Source: an uncultured Alcaligenaceae bacterium
GTDB taxonomy: Bacteria; Pseudomonadota; Gammaproteobacteria; Burkholderiales; Burkholderiaceae_B
Reading direction: 5' to 3'
Length of the DNA stretch: 56,677 nt
Assembly: GCA_937952975.1 (NCBI GenBank)
Contig: CALFXX010000063.1
Coordinates: forward strand, 1 to 56,677
The notes under the pieces were generated by a model, which was not told where the DNA came from, ran no database searches, and saw only the letters and a list, made by a program, of their open reading frames with translations. Positions 34,004-43,140 of this stretch are shown here, piece by piece (the first letter of the stretch is position 1; every line of letters starts with the position of its first letter). A program made the translations under genes and the position numbers.

Positions 34004-36214
34004 ATGAATTTAAGCTACGGTCCGCTGCAACGCTTTTTATTTAGCCACCATTTTTATAGCGGCGTACGGCGTGCGGCTGGGATTTTGCTGCCGATCGCGA
34101 TCTTGGGTGGAGTCTTTGGCTGGTATGCCACCGGCTTGATTGCAACCTTTGGTGCACTGTGCGTGGCCTTCATAGACCAGCCAGGGCCACATGAACACCG
34201 TGCACGCGAGATGCTAGGGGGCACACTGCTCAGCACACTCACTGTCGCGCTCACCGGGCTCGCCTCATCTCATCCCTTTCTGATCTGGGGCGTGGTCATG
34301 GGCCAATGCTTTGCCTTTTCAATGCTGGCGGTCTACGGAAAAAAAGGCGGTCAAATCGGTTTTGCTTGTTTGTTGCTCATGACCGTCACGCTGCATCACT
34401 CGCTCTCGACGCAAGAGGTCTGGCTCCATGCGCTGACTTCTCTAGGTGGCGGGCTGTTTTACACCTTATTCAGTTACTCGGTCAGCCGAGCCATGCAATT
34501 GCGCGAAAAAGAACAGGCCTTATCAGTCGCACTGTTTGCAACGGCCGACTACATTGCGCGACGCGCTGACATGTACGACCTCGATAGAGACCTTGATGAA
34601 AACTATCGTAAGTTAATTGTCTGCCAGGCCGATATGACAGATAAACATCAGGCCGCGCGTGACATGGTGCTACGCGGATTAGCCACTACACAGGCGCAAA
34701 CAGACTCCAGTCGCGTCATGCTTTGGAATCTGTTCGTCGAGATGATCGCAATTCTTGACCTGTTAGTTGCAACACGTACCGACTACGCTTTTTTACGACA
34801 AAAGCTTGAGGGGTCAGACGCCCTGCTGTTCATGCGCGATGCCCTACACAAAATGGCGAATGACCTCGAGCGTATCGCACTCGCCGTAGCACGCGAAAAC
34901 ACAGCCACACAACGCAGCAGCGTCAAGGCAGAGTTACGCGCGCTTGAGTTCGAAATTCAACACATGCAAACCGAAGGTTTGGCGCAGCGAGATCCTGAAC
35001 TCTATGCGTTATGCATTGAGATTTTGCGACGCTTACGAAACACCGCCAAAGTGATTGATCGCATGATTATGGCAACTCGCCGCGATCCCAATGCGCAACT
35101 GCTCGACGCGGTAAAAATCGATCGCTCGTTGACGCAGTTTTTATCACGCCAGCAATTTCGCCCTCGTCTGATTACGAGCAATTTACGACTTGATTCACCA
35201 TTTTGCCGCTATGCGTTGCGTGTCACGCTTGCAGCGGGTATCGCCCTAGCGCTCTCAGCATTCATCCCAGCGCTCGCCCGCCAGGGCTATTGGATTTTGC
35301 TCACCGTGCTGATCATCATGAAGCCAGGATTTGCGCTGACGCGCCAGCGCAATGGCTGGCGACTGCTAGGCACTCTGTTAGGCTGCGGCCTTGCCTTCAG
35401 TATTTTGTACTCCACGCAACACGAAACGTGGTTGTTTGTTGTGATGGTGCTCTCGACGATCATCGGTGGCAGCATGCTGCAGATCAATTACCTCGTGGCC
35501 TCGACATTCAACACGAATGCCGTGCTTCTGGCATTTAATTTTCTTGATCCTAGTGCGACAACGGTCATTGCAGATCGTGCGCTTGATACCTTTTTAGGCT
35601 CTGTCATCGCGTTTGCCTGCAGCTATGTACTGCCCTGGTGGGAAGCACAGTTTATGCCCTCCCTGATGCGCGCCGCGATTTCGGCCAATCGAGAATACCT
35701 ACGCGCTTCGTTGGCTCAGGTACGAACCCATCATGAACAGGCCCCAGAGCTCGAACTCAAACGCGAAGACTTCAATGTACGTTTAGCTCGAAAACATGTC
35801 CACGTGGCGTTGGCCAACTTCGCTGAGGCGTTTTATCGGATGATGCTCGAGCCAAAGTCGCGGCAATGGCATGTCATCGAGCTCAACAATATTGTGATGC
35901 AAAATCACATGTTATCTTCGCAAATTTCGGCGGTAACAACCGTGCTGCTCGCTTCTCCCACAGTCCCTCAAGCGAGTATTGAATTTTTGAACGCACTACT
36001 CCCCCAACTCTTACCTGCGCCCGAGCACCCTACTCCAGCCGTACCGAAATCATTACTGGACGGAACCTTTCCGGCTTTGACCTACCCACTGAAGCAAGTG
36101 CAACGTTCAATCGTACTCATTAACGCCGAAATTGAAGTGATTTACGATCAGGCACAGGTCAACCGTGGTGCAACGGTCTCTGCTGTTACGCCAACTAATC
36201 TGAGTCAGTCTTAG
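34004..36214 (+). CDS. FUSC-family inner-membrane transporter (YccS-like)
   Basis: A 736-residue protein with two hydrophobic clusters, about residues 25-160 and 400-540, each followed by a large soluble region. This duplicated layout is typical of the YccS/FUSC family related to aromatic-acid efflux pumps. The first cluster contains YATGLIATFGALCVAFIDQPG and the second has ARQGYWILLTVLIIMKPGFALTRQRNGWRLLGTLLG, the characteristic FUSC segment. The substrate is unknown. No periplasmic adaptor gene is adjacent, so it may work alone. The start ATG at 34004 gives MNLSYGPLQRFLF. Confidence 0.83.
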   Translation: MNLSYGPLQRFLFSHHFYSGVRRAAGILLPIAILGGVFGWYATGLIATFGALCVAFIDQPGPHEHRAREMLGGTLLSTLTVALTGLASSHPFLIWGVVMGQCFAFSMLAVYGKKGGQIGFACLLLMTVTLHHSLSTQEVWLHALTSLGGGLFYTLFSYSVSRAMQLREKEQALSVALFATADYIARRADMYDLDRDLDENYRKLIVCQADMTDKHQAARDMVLRGLATTQAQTDSSRVMLWNLFVEMIAILDLLVATRTDYAFLRQKLEGSDALLFMRDALHKMANDLERIALAVARENTATQRSSVKAELRALEFEIQHMQTEGLAQRDPELYALCIEILRRLRNTAKVIDRMIMATRRDPNAQLLDAVKIDRSLTQFLSRQQFRPRLITSNLRLDSPFCRYALRVTLAAGIALALSAFIPALARQGYWILLTVLIIMKPGFALTRQRNGWRLLGTLLGCGLAFSILYSTQHETWLFVVMVLSTIIGGSMLQINYLVASTFNTNAVLLAFNFLDPSATTVIADRALDTFLGSVIAFACSYVLPWWEAQFMPSLMRAAISANREYLRASLAQVRTHHEQAPELELKREDFNVRLARKHVHVALANFAEAFYRMMLEPKSRQWHVIELNNIVMQNHMLSSQISAVTTVLLASPTVPQASIEFLNALLPQLLPAPEHPTPAVPKSLLDGTFPALTYPLKQVQRSIVLINAEIEVIYDQAQVNRGATVSAVTPTNLSQS

Positions 36215-36254
36215 CTAGCCAAGTTATTTTTCATTCATTTTTTAGGAGCTTTAC

Positions 36255-37037
36255 ATGTCAGTTAAAAACAAAGTCGCCTTAATTACTGGAGCAGCAAGCG
36301 GCATCGGGCGCGAATGCGCACTTACCTTAGCCCGCCAGGGTGCTGCCGTCGTTGTTGCAGACCTCAACCGCGCAGCGTCTGAGTTGGTTGTCGCTGAAAT
36401 CACTAAGGCAGGTGGTCGCGCCATCAGTGTGGTGATGGATGTCACCGATGAAGACGCCGTCAATGCTGGCGTGAATTTCGCAGTCGCAGAGTTCGGAAGT
36501 ATCGACATTCTTGTTTCGAATGCCGGTATTCAAATCATTCATCCAATCGAAGAGTTTCCGTACGCCGATTGGAAAAAAATCATGGCGATCCATGTAGATG
36601 GTGCCTTCTTAACGACAAAGGCAGCGATCAAGCACATGTACGACAGCGGTCGCGGCGGCTCGATCATTTATATGGGGTCGGTGCATTCACATCAGGCGTC
36701 GAAATTGAAATCCGCCTACATCACAGCTAAGCATGGATTACTCGGCCTTGCACGCGCAATCGCCAAAGAAGGTGGCCCACGCGGTGTGCGTACCAACGTG
36801 ATCTGCCCGGGCTTTGTTCGTACACCCTTGGTCGACAAACAGATTCCCGAGCAAGCCGCCTTGTTCAACATGAGTGAAGAAGACGTGATCAAGAAAGTGT
36901 TTTTGCAAGAAACTGTAGACGGCGAATTTACAACGACTGCCGACATCGCCAACACCGTTGCCTTTGTTGCAGGCTTTGAGACCAATGCACTGACCGGGCA
37001 ATCCATTGTCGTGAGTCATGGCTGGTCAATGATTTGA
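36255..37037 (+). CDS. bdhA: 3-hydroxybutyrate dehydrogenase (SDR family)
   Basis: A 260-residue short-chain dehydrogenase that interconverts D-3-hydroxybutyrate and acetoacetate with NAD. The cofactor motif is TGAASGIG (11-18), with VSNAGIQ near 88-94. The catalytic serine is in GSVHSH and Tyr-x3-Lys is YITAKHG near 155-161. The segment ICPGFVRTPLVDKQIPEQA and the C-terminal GQSIVVSHGW are characteristic of 3-hydroxybutyrate dehydrogenases. AGGAG stands before the ATG. It probably serves polyhydroxybutyrate turnover. A patatin gene that often accompanies it in Burkholderiales is 3 kb downstream on the other strand. Confidence 0.88.
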   Translation: MSVKNKVALITGAASGIGRECALTLARQGAAVVVADLNRAASELVVAEITKAGGRAISVVMDVTDEDAVNAGVNFAVAEFGSIDILVSNAGIQIIHPIEEFPYADWKKIMAIHVDGAFLTTKAAIKHMYDSGRGGSIIYMGSVHSHQASKLKSAYITAKHGLLGLARAIAKEGGPRGVRTNVICPGFVRTPLVDKQIPEQAALFNMSEEDVIKKVFLQETVDGEFTTTADIANTVAFVAGFETNALTGQSIVVSHGWSMI

Positions 37038-37261
37038 ACGGTGCCGCATACCTGAGAAGCTCGGGTAGTGAATGATTGAATCGCTGCGGTTTAGATAAGT
37101 CCCAAGGGTGGCCGGTCTCTGGCAGATCGGCACCCAAGCGCAGCGACAGGCTAGTCATCGACTGAAACAGATTTTATGGTTGAAGGCTGACGTTTCTAAA
37201 GACCAATCTGCTATCGTAATTACTCTTATTACTCTCGGTATTTGGTCGATCGGAGTCAGCC

Positions 37262-38734
37262 GTGAATACCCTTGAAGCAGCGCGCTTTTCTAGGCAAATC
37301 GGTTTTGGCTTTGCCCCTGACGAAACAATACCAAGTGACGTGATCAGTTGGGCGCAAGAGCAAATGAACCAAGGGCCTAACGTTCAGTTTTTTGCAGACC
37401 GACAAGGTCATTTGCTTAAGGATCTACCCGAAGGCTTGAAACTTCTGCAGACGCAGGCAGAGGTTGCCGAAGCGCTGTCTCAACACGATCAAGCGCGTTT
37501 GCTGAGTAACGAAAAAGCCAAAGTCTTGTCACCCTCAGAGGCCGAGCAATTTCGGTATGAACGGGTTCTTTACCCTTATTGGCGCCTCGAGCCCTGGAAA
37601 GAGATCTTGGCTCGCGGCGCTATGGCAGTGAATGGGCCTGCGCCAGTGTTTGAACGTTTTTGGCACTTTTGGACTAATCACTTTACGGTTTCGCCGGCAG
37701 TCAACAACATCAACACAGCGATCGGCCCTTATATGCGCATGCTAAGGGGGCACATGTCAGGCTACTTTGGCGAGATGTTGCAAGAGGCTGTGACGCATCC
37801 TGCAATGGTTCTGTATCTTGATAATGCAAAGTCGATTGGACCCAATTCGCCCGCCAGAAGCAAAGGCAAGCTCAAAGAATCCTTCAACGAAAACCTTGGG
37901 CGCGAGTTACTTGAATTATTTACCTTGAGCCCCGCCTCGGGTTACTCTCAAAGCGACGTCATTGCGACAGCAATGATTTTGACTGGATGGGGTTTGAGAC
38001 GTCCGCAGCGTAATCAAGTGGGCACTGGGCCCTTTGGCAGCTATTTTGATGACAACAAGCATGAACCTTCAACACAAACAGTGATGGGTCAACAATATGG
38101 CGGTGCGTATGCTAATCGCGATAAGTTACTCAGATTGATAGACGACCTCGCTCACCATCCAGCAACCGCCCGCCACGTTAGTACAAAGTTAGCTACAGCC
38201 TTTATTACCGATTCGCCCTCACCTGAACTGGTCAACCGTTTGACTGCGATCTTTCAAAAATCAGGTGCCCACCTGCCAACTGTTCACAAAGCTGTCATCG
38301 CAGAGGCAGCCTCGGCCGGCACTGGATTACGTAAATTTTCAAACCCCGAGTCCTGGCTATGGACCATCTACCGAGTCACAGGCGCAGCGCTGCCGGTTGT
38401 GCCGCCACAAAAGGACGCGAAAGGTGAAAAGCTCCACGAGTTGCTATCAGAGCTTGGTCAGGCGATTCACAATTGCCCGCAGCCAAATGGTTGGTCACTT
38501 TACGACCGCGACTGGCTTTCAAAAGAAATGCTTGACCGGAGAGTTCGCTACGCCTTTCAGTTTGCACCAAGGCTAGTCAGTCAAGGCGATCAGCTCAACG
38601 AAGTTGTGCTTCGACAGCATGGCGAGCAAAGCACAATCTTCAAGACGCTGAAGCAAGCGCGACGGATGCCCGATCAGTCGCTTAGAAGCCTTTGGGCGGT
38701 GTATCTGACTTCACCCGCTATGCTCTGGGGTTAA
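37262..38734 (+). CDS. DUF1800 family protein
   Basis: A 490-residue protein starting at GTG 37262 with GGAG upstream. The DUF1800 pattern is clear: ERFWHFWTNHFTVSP near 123-137, then HPAMVLYLDN, NENLGRELLELFTLSP near 209-224, MILTGWGLRRP, and YDRDWLSKE near the end. The family has no settled biochemical function and is nearly always encoded with a DUF1501 protein, as here. No signal peptide is obvious at the N-terminus. It is followed by the DUF1501 gene five bases after its stop. Confidence 0.85.
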   Translation: MNTLEAARFSRQIGFGFAPDETIPSDVISWAQEQMNQGPNVQFFADRQGHLLKDLPEGLKLLQTQAEVAEALSQHDQARLLSNEKAKVLSPSEAEQFRYERVLYPYWRLEPWKEILARGAMAVNGPAPVFERFWHFWTNHFTVSPAVNNINTAIGPYMRMLRGHMSGYFGEMLQEAVTHPAMVLYLDNAKSIGPNSPARSKGKLKESFNENLGRELLELFTLSPASGYSQSDVIATAMILTGWGLRRPQRNQVGTGPFGSYFDDNKHEPSTQTVMGQQYGGAYANRDKLLRLIDDLAHHPATARHVSTKLATAFITDSPSPELVNRLTAIFQKSGAHLPTVHKAVIAEAASAGTGLRKFSNPESWLWTIYRVTGAALPVVPPQKDAKGEKLHELLSELGQAIHNCPQPNGWSLYDRDWLSKEMLDRRVRYAFQFAPRLVSQGDQLNEVVLRQHGEQSTIFKTLKQARRMPDQSLRSLWAVYLTSPAMLWG

Positions 38735-38739
38735 AGACC

Positions 38740-39894
38740 ATGAAACGTAGAGAGTTTATTAAGTTTTCAGCAAGCCTAACACTTGTAGGTGCCACGCCGT
38801 GGGCCAACTCTGCTCAGCCAGCGCAAACCAAGCGGATGCTAGTCATCATGCTACGCGGGGGCATGGACGGACTTGCAGCGATTCCGCCTGTTGCAGATCC
38901 TGATCTGGGATCCTTGCGCTTTGAGTTGATACCTTCCAATTTGTTGCTTGGCAATCAATTTTTTGGTGTCCACCCTGCTTTGCCAACGTTTGCAGAACTC
39001 ATGGCTGCTGGGCAAGCGAATGCGATTCATGCCACAGGTTTTGGATATAAGGGGCGCTCGCACTTCGAGGGACAAGATGTTATGCAAAGCGGCATCATGA
39101 AGCCCTATGCCTCGGCGTCAGGCTGGTTAGGTCGGGCGATGCGTGCGGCGCGGTCTAAGGGCGGCGTGGCGATTTCGATCCCCATGCCACTCATTTTGCG
39201 TGGCGACGCCGCGTCAGAGACCCAGTATCCGAGCTGGATGCAGGCTCCGCCCAAAGCAACCTATGAACTCGTCAGTCAACTTTGGGCTAGCGTCCCAGAA
39301 CTCAAACCCTATGCTGCGCGCTTAATCGAGTCAGACAACATACGACTCGCTGCCGACGGCACACCCGAACCGAATCAACAACGCAGAACCGCCTACAGCC
39401 TGGCTAAAGAAGCCGCACAAAAAATGCAGTCACCCGGCGGGCCAATTGTTGGTGTTTTGGACTTTAACGGGTTCGATACGCATGCTGGGCAAGGCGCAGC
39501 TGAAGGCGTCAACGCCACGAAGCTCAAACAAATTGATGATGCCATCAGGGGATATCGCGAGGGCATTGGTGACAAGTGGGCGCAGAGCTTAGTACTCACA
39601 GTGACCGAATTTGGTAGAACGGCCAGCGTAAACGGAACCCTAGGCACCGATCACGGGTGGGGCTCATGCGTGTTAGCGGCAGGCGGACTCATCAAAGCAA
39701 AGGGGATTGTGAGCCAGTGGCCTGGCCTGAAAAAGTCTCAGCTTTTTGAGGGGCGTGATTTGAAGGTAACGGTCGATGCGCTGGCCGTCTACGCGGATGC
39801 TATCCAATCGGTGTTTGGCTTACCGCCCGAAGTGATTCAACAAGAGGTGTTCTCTTATAGTCGCGATTCATTTGAGTCGCGCTTGTTCATTTAA
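38740..39894 (+). CDS. DUF1501 family exported protein
   Basis: Start at ATG 38740, five bases after the DUF1800 stop; the frame opens earlier at 38692 inside its neighbour. The 384-residue protein begins MKRREFIKFSASLTLVG, a Tat-type twin-arginine signal (RREFIK), so it is likely folded before export to the periplasm. The family fold is alkaline-phosphatase/sulfatase-like: LVIMLRGGMDGLAAIPP near the N-terminus, HATGFGYKGRSHFEGQDVM, DFNGFDTHAGQ, VTEFGRTASVNG and TDHGWGSCVLAAGG. The metal-binding Asp and His residues of that fold appear intact. The pair is proposed to work together; the substrate is unknown. Confidence 0.86.
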   Translation: MKRREFIKFSASLTLVGATPWANSAQPAQTKRMLVIMLRGGMDGLAAIPPVADPDLGSLRFELIPSNLLLGNQFFGVHPALPTFAELMAAGQANAIHATGFGYKGRSHFEGQDVMQSGIMKPYASASGWLGRAMRAARSKGGVAISIPMPLILRGDAASETQYPSWMQAPPKATYELVSQLWASVPELKPYAARLIESDNIRLAADGTPEPNQQRRTAYSLAKEAAQKMQSPGGPIVGVLDFNGFDTHAGQGAAEGVNATKLKQIDDAIRGYREGIGDKWAQSLVLTVTEFGRTASVNGTLGTDHGWGSCVLAAGGLIKAKGIVSQWPGLKKSQLFEGRDLKVTVDALAVYADAIQSVFGLPPEVIQQEVFSYSRDSFESRLFI

Positions 39895-40002
39895 ATCGCG
39901 CTTGTCCTACCAACTTGAGTGTGTACGGTTGGCTCGCGCTTGTGTGTTTAGACCGCACCAACAAGTGACCAACAACTTGAATAGGTCGCTTGCTTAGCGC
40001 AT

Positions 40003-41169
40003 CTACTGATGGCGATGTACATCGTACGTCACAAAATTTTCACCCGGTGGTGGCAAGCTTAAACAGTTAGGATTTTCAAGCGTTCGCCGCATGTCTGATA
40101 AACCGGTCTGCCAGTGATAGCTCATGGTTTCGTGACTGAATTCATAGTCTTTGTAATGGCCTTCACTTGGTTTATTTTTATAGATCAACTGAATACAGTT
40201 GTAGCGTGCACCATAAATTTTTTCAGCGAGCGCATCAAACCACGGATCTTTTGCCTTCACGTTTTTGGGAATCCGGGCCAATGCGTCCCATAGTTGTTGC
40301 CGCAACTGTTGAATATCATTGACCTGATTCGTCACGCCACGCGTTCGGCTTGAATACTGAATGTCTTTTTGACGCTCAAGCACCTCAAAAATATCAGTGG
40401 GCAGCTTGCCACGAGCGCTCCACAAATCAACCTGAAAAATCAAAGTATCTTCACGCGGCTTCACATTCAATACTTGTTCAAGCGGTGTATTCGAGACGCA
40501 GCCGCCATCCCAATAAAACTCCCCGTCAATTTCAACGGCTGCAAAACCAGGTGGCAACGCCCCTGAGGCAACAAAATGTTTGGGGTGAAGCTTCATTTCT
40601 GTATTGTCAAAGTACACAAAGTTACCGGTACTCACATTTGTGGCGCCAATCGACACGCGCATTTCTTGACTATTGATGCGATCAAAATCCGCAAATTTTT
40701 CTAACGTAGCAATCAGCGGAGTCGTATCGTAATAGCTAGTTGTTGCTGGGCTCCCGCCCCCGGGGGCCAGCGGACGTGGCGTAAAAAAACCGGGCTGCCC
40801 TTGCAGCATCGCTTGAGTCGCCGCGAAAGAACCAAACATTCGCTCAGTTTGCTGTTGCGTATACGAGCGTAACGTATGTGCGGCAGGACCAAACACGTCA
40901 AACAGCGAAGACATTGCACTTGCGGCAAGTGAGGGCGGCCGACAAATTGCTTCCCAGAACTCTTTGAGCTTACTCACCCGATCCTTAGGCGCGTTACCAG
41001 CCATCAACGCGCAGTTCAAAGCCCCGATTGAAATCCCTGCTACCCAGTTGGGGTGAATGCCAACCTCATATAAGCCCTGAACCACACCAGCCTGATACGA
41101 GCCAAGCGCACCACCGCCCTGCAGAACTAACGCGACTCGGGGATAAGCCAGGACCTCTTTATGACGCAT
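40003..41169 (-). CDS. Patatin-like phospholipase (DUF3734 C-terminus)
   Basis: A 388-residue hydrolase with the Ser-Asp dyad of patatins. The oxyanion motif is QGGGALGSYQ (17-26), the nucleophile is Ser 47 in GISIG, and the aspartate is Asp 221 in WDGG. The C-terminal part (~290-380) is the DUF3734-type region with YNCIQLIYKN and HYKDYEFSHETM. No signal peptide is present. In many Burkholderiales a protein like this is encoded near 3-hydroxybutyrate dehydrogenase, and a role in lipid or polyhydroxybutyrate metabolism has been suggested; this is not shown here. It ends its operon behind yaaA, three bases apart. Confidence 0.86.
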   Translation of the reverse strand: MRHKEVLAYPRVALVLQGGGALGSYQAGVVQGLYEVGIHPNWVAGISIGALNCALMAGNAPKDRVSKLKEFWEAICRPPSLAASAMSSLFDVFGPAAHTLRSYTQQQTERMFGSFAATQAMLQGQPGFFTPRPLAPGGGSPATTSYYDTTPLIATLEKFADFDRINSQEMRVSIGATNVSTGNFVYFDNTEMKLHPKHFVASGALPPGFAAVEIDGEFYWDGGCVSNTPLEQVLNVKPREDTLIFQVDLWSARGKLPTDIFEVLERQKDIQYSSRTRGVTNQVNDIQQLRQQLWDALARIPKNVKAKDPWFDALAEKIYGARYNCIQLIYKNKPSEGHYKDYEFSHETMSYHWQTGLSDMRRTLENPNCLSLPPPGENFVTYDVHRHQ

Positions 41170-41172
41170 CGC

Positions 41173-41943
41173 TTAACCTGCGCGCCGAAACACGAGCTTA
41201 TCTTCAGTCGATAGGCTCGCGGTAAAGGCATAGCCCTCACTATTAAACTTTTTCAAGTCTTCTGGCTTGGTGACGCGTTGCTCAATTGCAAAGCGCGCCA
41301 TCAGGCCACGTGCGCGTTTAGCGTGAAAACTCACCACCTTGTACACATCGTTTTTGCCATCCTGAAACACGCATTGAACGATGCGCGCCTTCAAGGCTTT
41401 AAGGTCGACAGCCTTGAAATACTCTTCAGAGGCTAGGTTGACCAAAACGGGGGCCTTATCTTTTGCCAAGCGCTCGTTCAAATAGGGGGCGATGGTTGTT
41501 TTCCAAAACGCATACAAATTAGGCCCGCTCGGGTTTTCAAGCTTAGTGCCCATTTCAAGTCGGTAGGCTTGCATCAAATCAAGCGGCCTCAGTACGCCAT
41601 ACAGACCACTCAAGATCGCGACATGCTCTTGCGCCCACTGCAAATCCTTTTCTTTGAGCGTGGCTGCGTTCAAGCCTTCGTATACGTCACCGTTGAACGC
41701 CAAAACAGCTTGACGTGAATTTTTTTGCGTGAAGGTTTTTTTCCAGGTGGCGTAGCGCTCAACGTTTAACTGCGCCAAGGCTTCACTCAGATCCATCAAT
41801 GACGCGACGTCATCGGCTGATCGCGTTTTCAGCACCTTAATCAGCTGTGCAGCTTCATCTACAAACAATGGTTGGGTGTGCAGGTCAGTTGGCAGGGCAG
41901 AGTCGTAATCGAGTTTTTTTGCTGGAGAAAGTACAAAAAGCAT
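41173..41943 (-). CDS. yaaA: Peroxide-stress protein YaaA (DUF328/UPF0246)
   Basis: A 256-residue cytoplasmic protein of exactly family length. It begins MLFVLSPAKKLDYDS. Other family features are AVLAFNGDVYEGL, HVAILSGLYGVLRPLDLMQAYRLEMGT, LVNLASEEYFKAV and VVSFHAKRARGLMARF. YaaA lowers intracellular iron and oxidative DNA damage in E. coli and binds DNA. It is co-transcribed with the downstream patatin gene. The 295 bases between it and tRNA-Ser hold no other gene. Confidence 0.93.
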   Translation of the reverse strand: MLFVLSPAKKLDYDSALPTDLHTQPLFVDEAAQLIKVLKTRSADDVASLMDLSEALAQLNVERYATWKKTFTQKNSRQAVLAFNGDVYEGLNAATLKEKDLQWAQEHVAILSGLYGVLRPLDLMQAYRLEMGTKLENPSGPNLYAFWKTTIAPYLNERLAKDKAPVLVNLASEEYFKAVDLKALKARIVQCVFQDGKNDVYKVVSFHAKRARGLMARFAIEQRVTKPEDLKKFNSEGYAFTASLSTEDKLVFRRAG

Positions 41944-42238
41944 AGCGATGGTCTCAAAAAAAATGGGGACTGACGTGACGCTGAGTTTACCGGCTTGCCT
42001 CGGCTTATGCGCCCGTTGCTCAGTTTGAAGGATGACGCTGGCCTAACAGCAGGGCCAAATGGCACGAAAAAGCTGCCTAAACTTTGCTTACCGCCCAGAT
42101 TCACAACCCCTAAACCCCGTGAGACGCCTTTTTAGGCCTCGATCAAAGAAATCGCTGTTTCTGCTAAACTCATGGGCTTGACCAAGGTGTGGCGCAACGC
42201 CGCCATACTCGCGATTGATCCCCCCAATTGCACGCACC

Positions 42239-42330
<92 letters not shown>

Positions 42331-42397
42331 ATTCATCGAAATATACGATTCCAGGCTCTACCCCATTAACGGGGGATGAGCAGTATTCATCGAAATA
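42331..42397. repeat. 13-bp direct repeats flanking the second 22-bp element
   Basis: ATTCATCGAAATA occurs at 42331-42343 and again at 42385-42397, starting two bases after tRNA-Ser. Between them is the 22-bp sequence shared with the Crp/Fnr gene end. The arrangement looks like a tiny element bounded by direct repeats, or duplicated tRNA-adjacent sequence left by past integrations. Confidence 0.65.
42354..42375 (+). repeat. 22-bp dispersed repeat, copy B
   Basis: This is the exact reverse complement of 1129-1150 and contains CCCC-ATTAAC-GGGG. It lies 26 bases after the tRNA-Ser gene. Both copies are close to tRNA genes on this window, which is compatible with a mobile or REP-type origin. Confidence 0.75.
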
Positions 42398-42454
42398 GCA
42401 GTACCCATCAATTCCAACCTCAGATAGCCAAAACTGCGGCGTCCATCTCCGTTG

Positions 42455-43049
42455 TACTTCCGCGAAAGCGCACCCCTACGTTTCCGGCAAAATAAAATAA
42501 ATAACGCTTCTGGCGGAAACAATTTGAAATCATTATCGAACCAACAGCGACTTCACCAAGTCAATACCTCGCAGCTTTACGAAAACTATCGTGCTGCTCA
42601 GAGTCATGCTGCGTCCTTCACCTACGGTATGCGCTGGTAAACGGTACGCGGTACAGAATATCTGTTCAGAGATCGAGATCGACGTGGCAACGGTAAGTCG
42701 TTTGGGCCACGGTCGCCGCAAACTCCCCGAGTCTGATCTTGTCGCATGCGAGGTGCTGGGATTGCAGTGGCTGTTGAATTCTCCCAAACTCGACGCGATT
42801 GCGATCGACGAAGACGGCTGGCCAGTACCAATGCGGGTGCCAGACCCGCGAGCTTTTGCATTGCATAAAGTTTGGCTCTCAGGCCTATCAACCCGAGAAA
42901 CGATTAAAAAGCCGCGCGACTTTGAGCAAGCTCGAATCGTGGCAAGATTAGTTCAAGAGAACATGCCGCAGCTTTCCTTTGAAAGCACGCTGACATCTTT
43001 ACATGGTGATGTACGCAAGATGCTACCGCTCATACTTGCCAAAGGGTAA
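42455..43049 (+). pseudogene. Decayed nucleotidyltransferase gene (GSU2403/NTP_transf_8 type)
   Basis: Two parts of one ancestral protein lie in different frames. The first (about 42455-42736) reads QRLHQVNTSQLYENYRAA, then GMRW, an in-frame TAA where family members have lysine, then TVRGTEYLFRDRDRRGNGKS. The second (frame of 42591-43049) reads LLNSPKLDAIAIDEDGWPV, VPDPRAFALHKVWLS and KKPRDFEQARIVARLV. The central nucleotidyltransferase core that should lie between them is missing. Together these give a stop codon, a large internal deletion and a frameshift, so no active enzyme is expected. Its place beside tRNA-Ser suggests an old genomic-island remnant. Assignment is from remembered family patterns. 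Confidence 0.75.
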
Positions 43050-43140
43050 GAACTCACGAGCAGTTGGTATCCCTCCCGCTTGGTCGCCGGCGATATCCTG
43101 CCCGATGGTTCGTATCCCCTCTGTCACGAACTGACAATAA

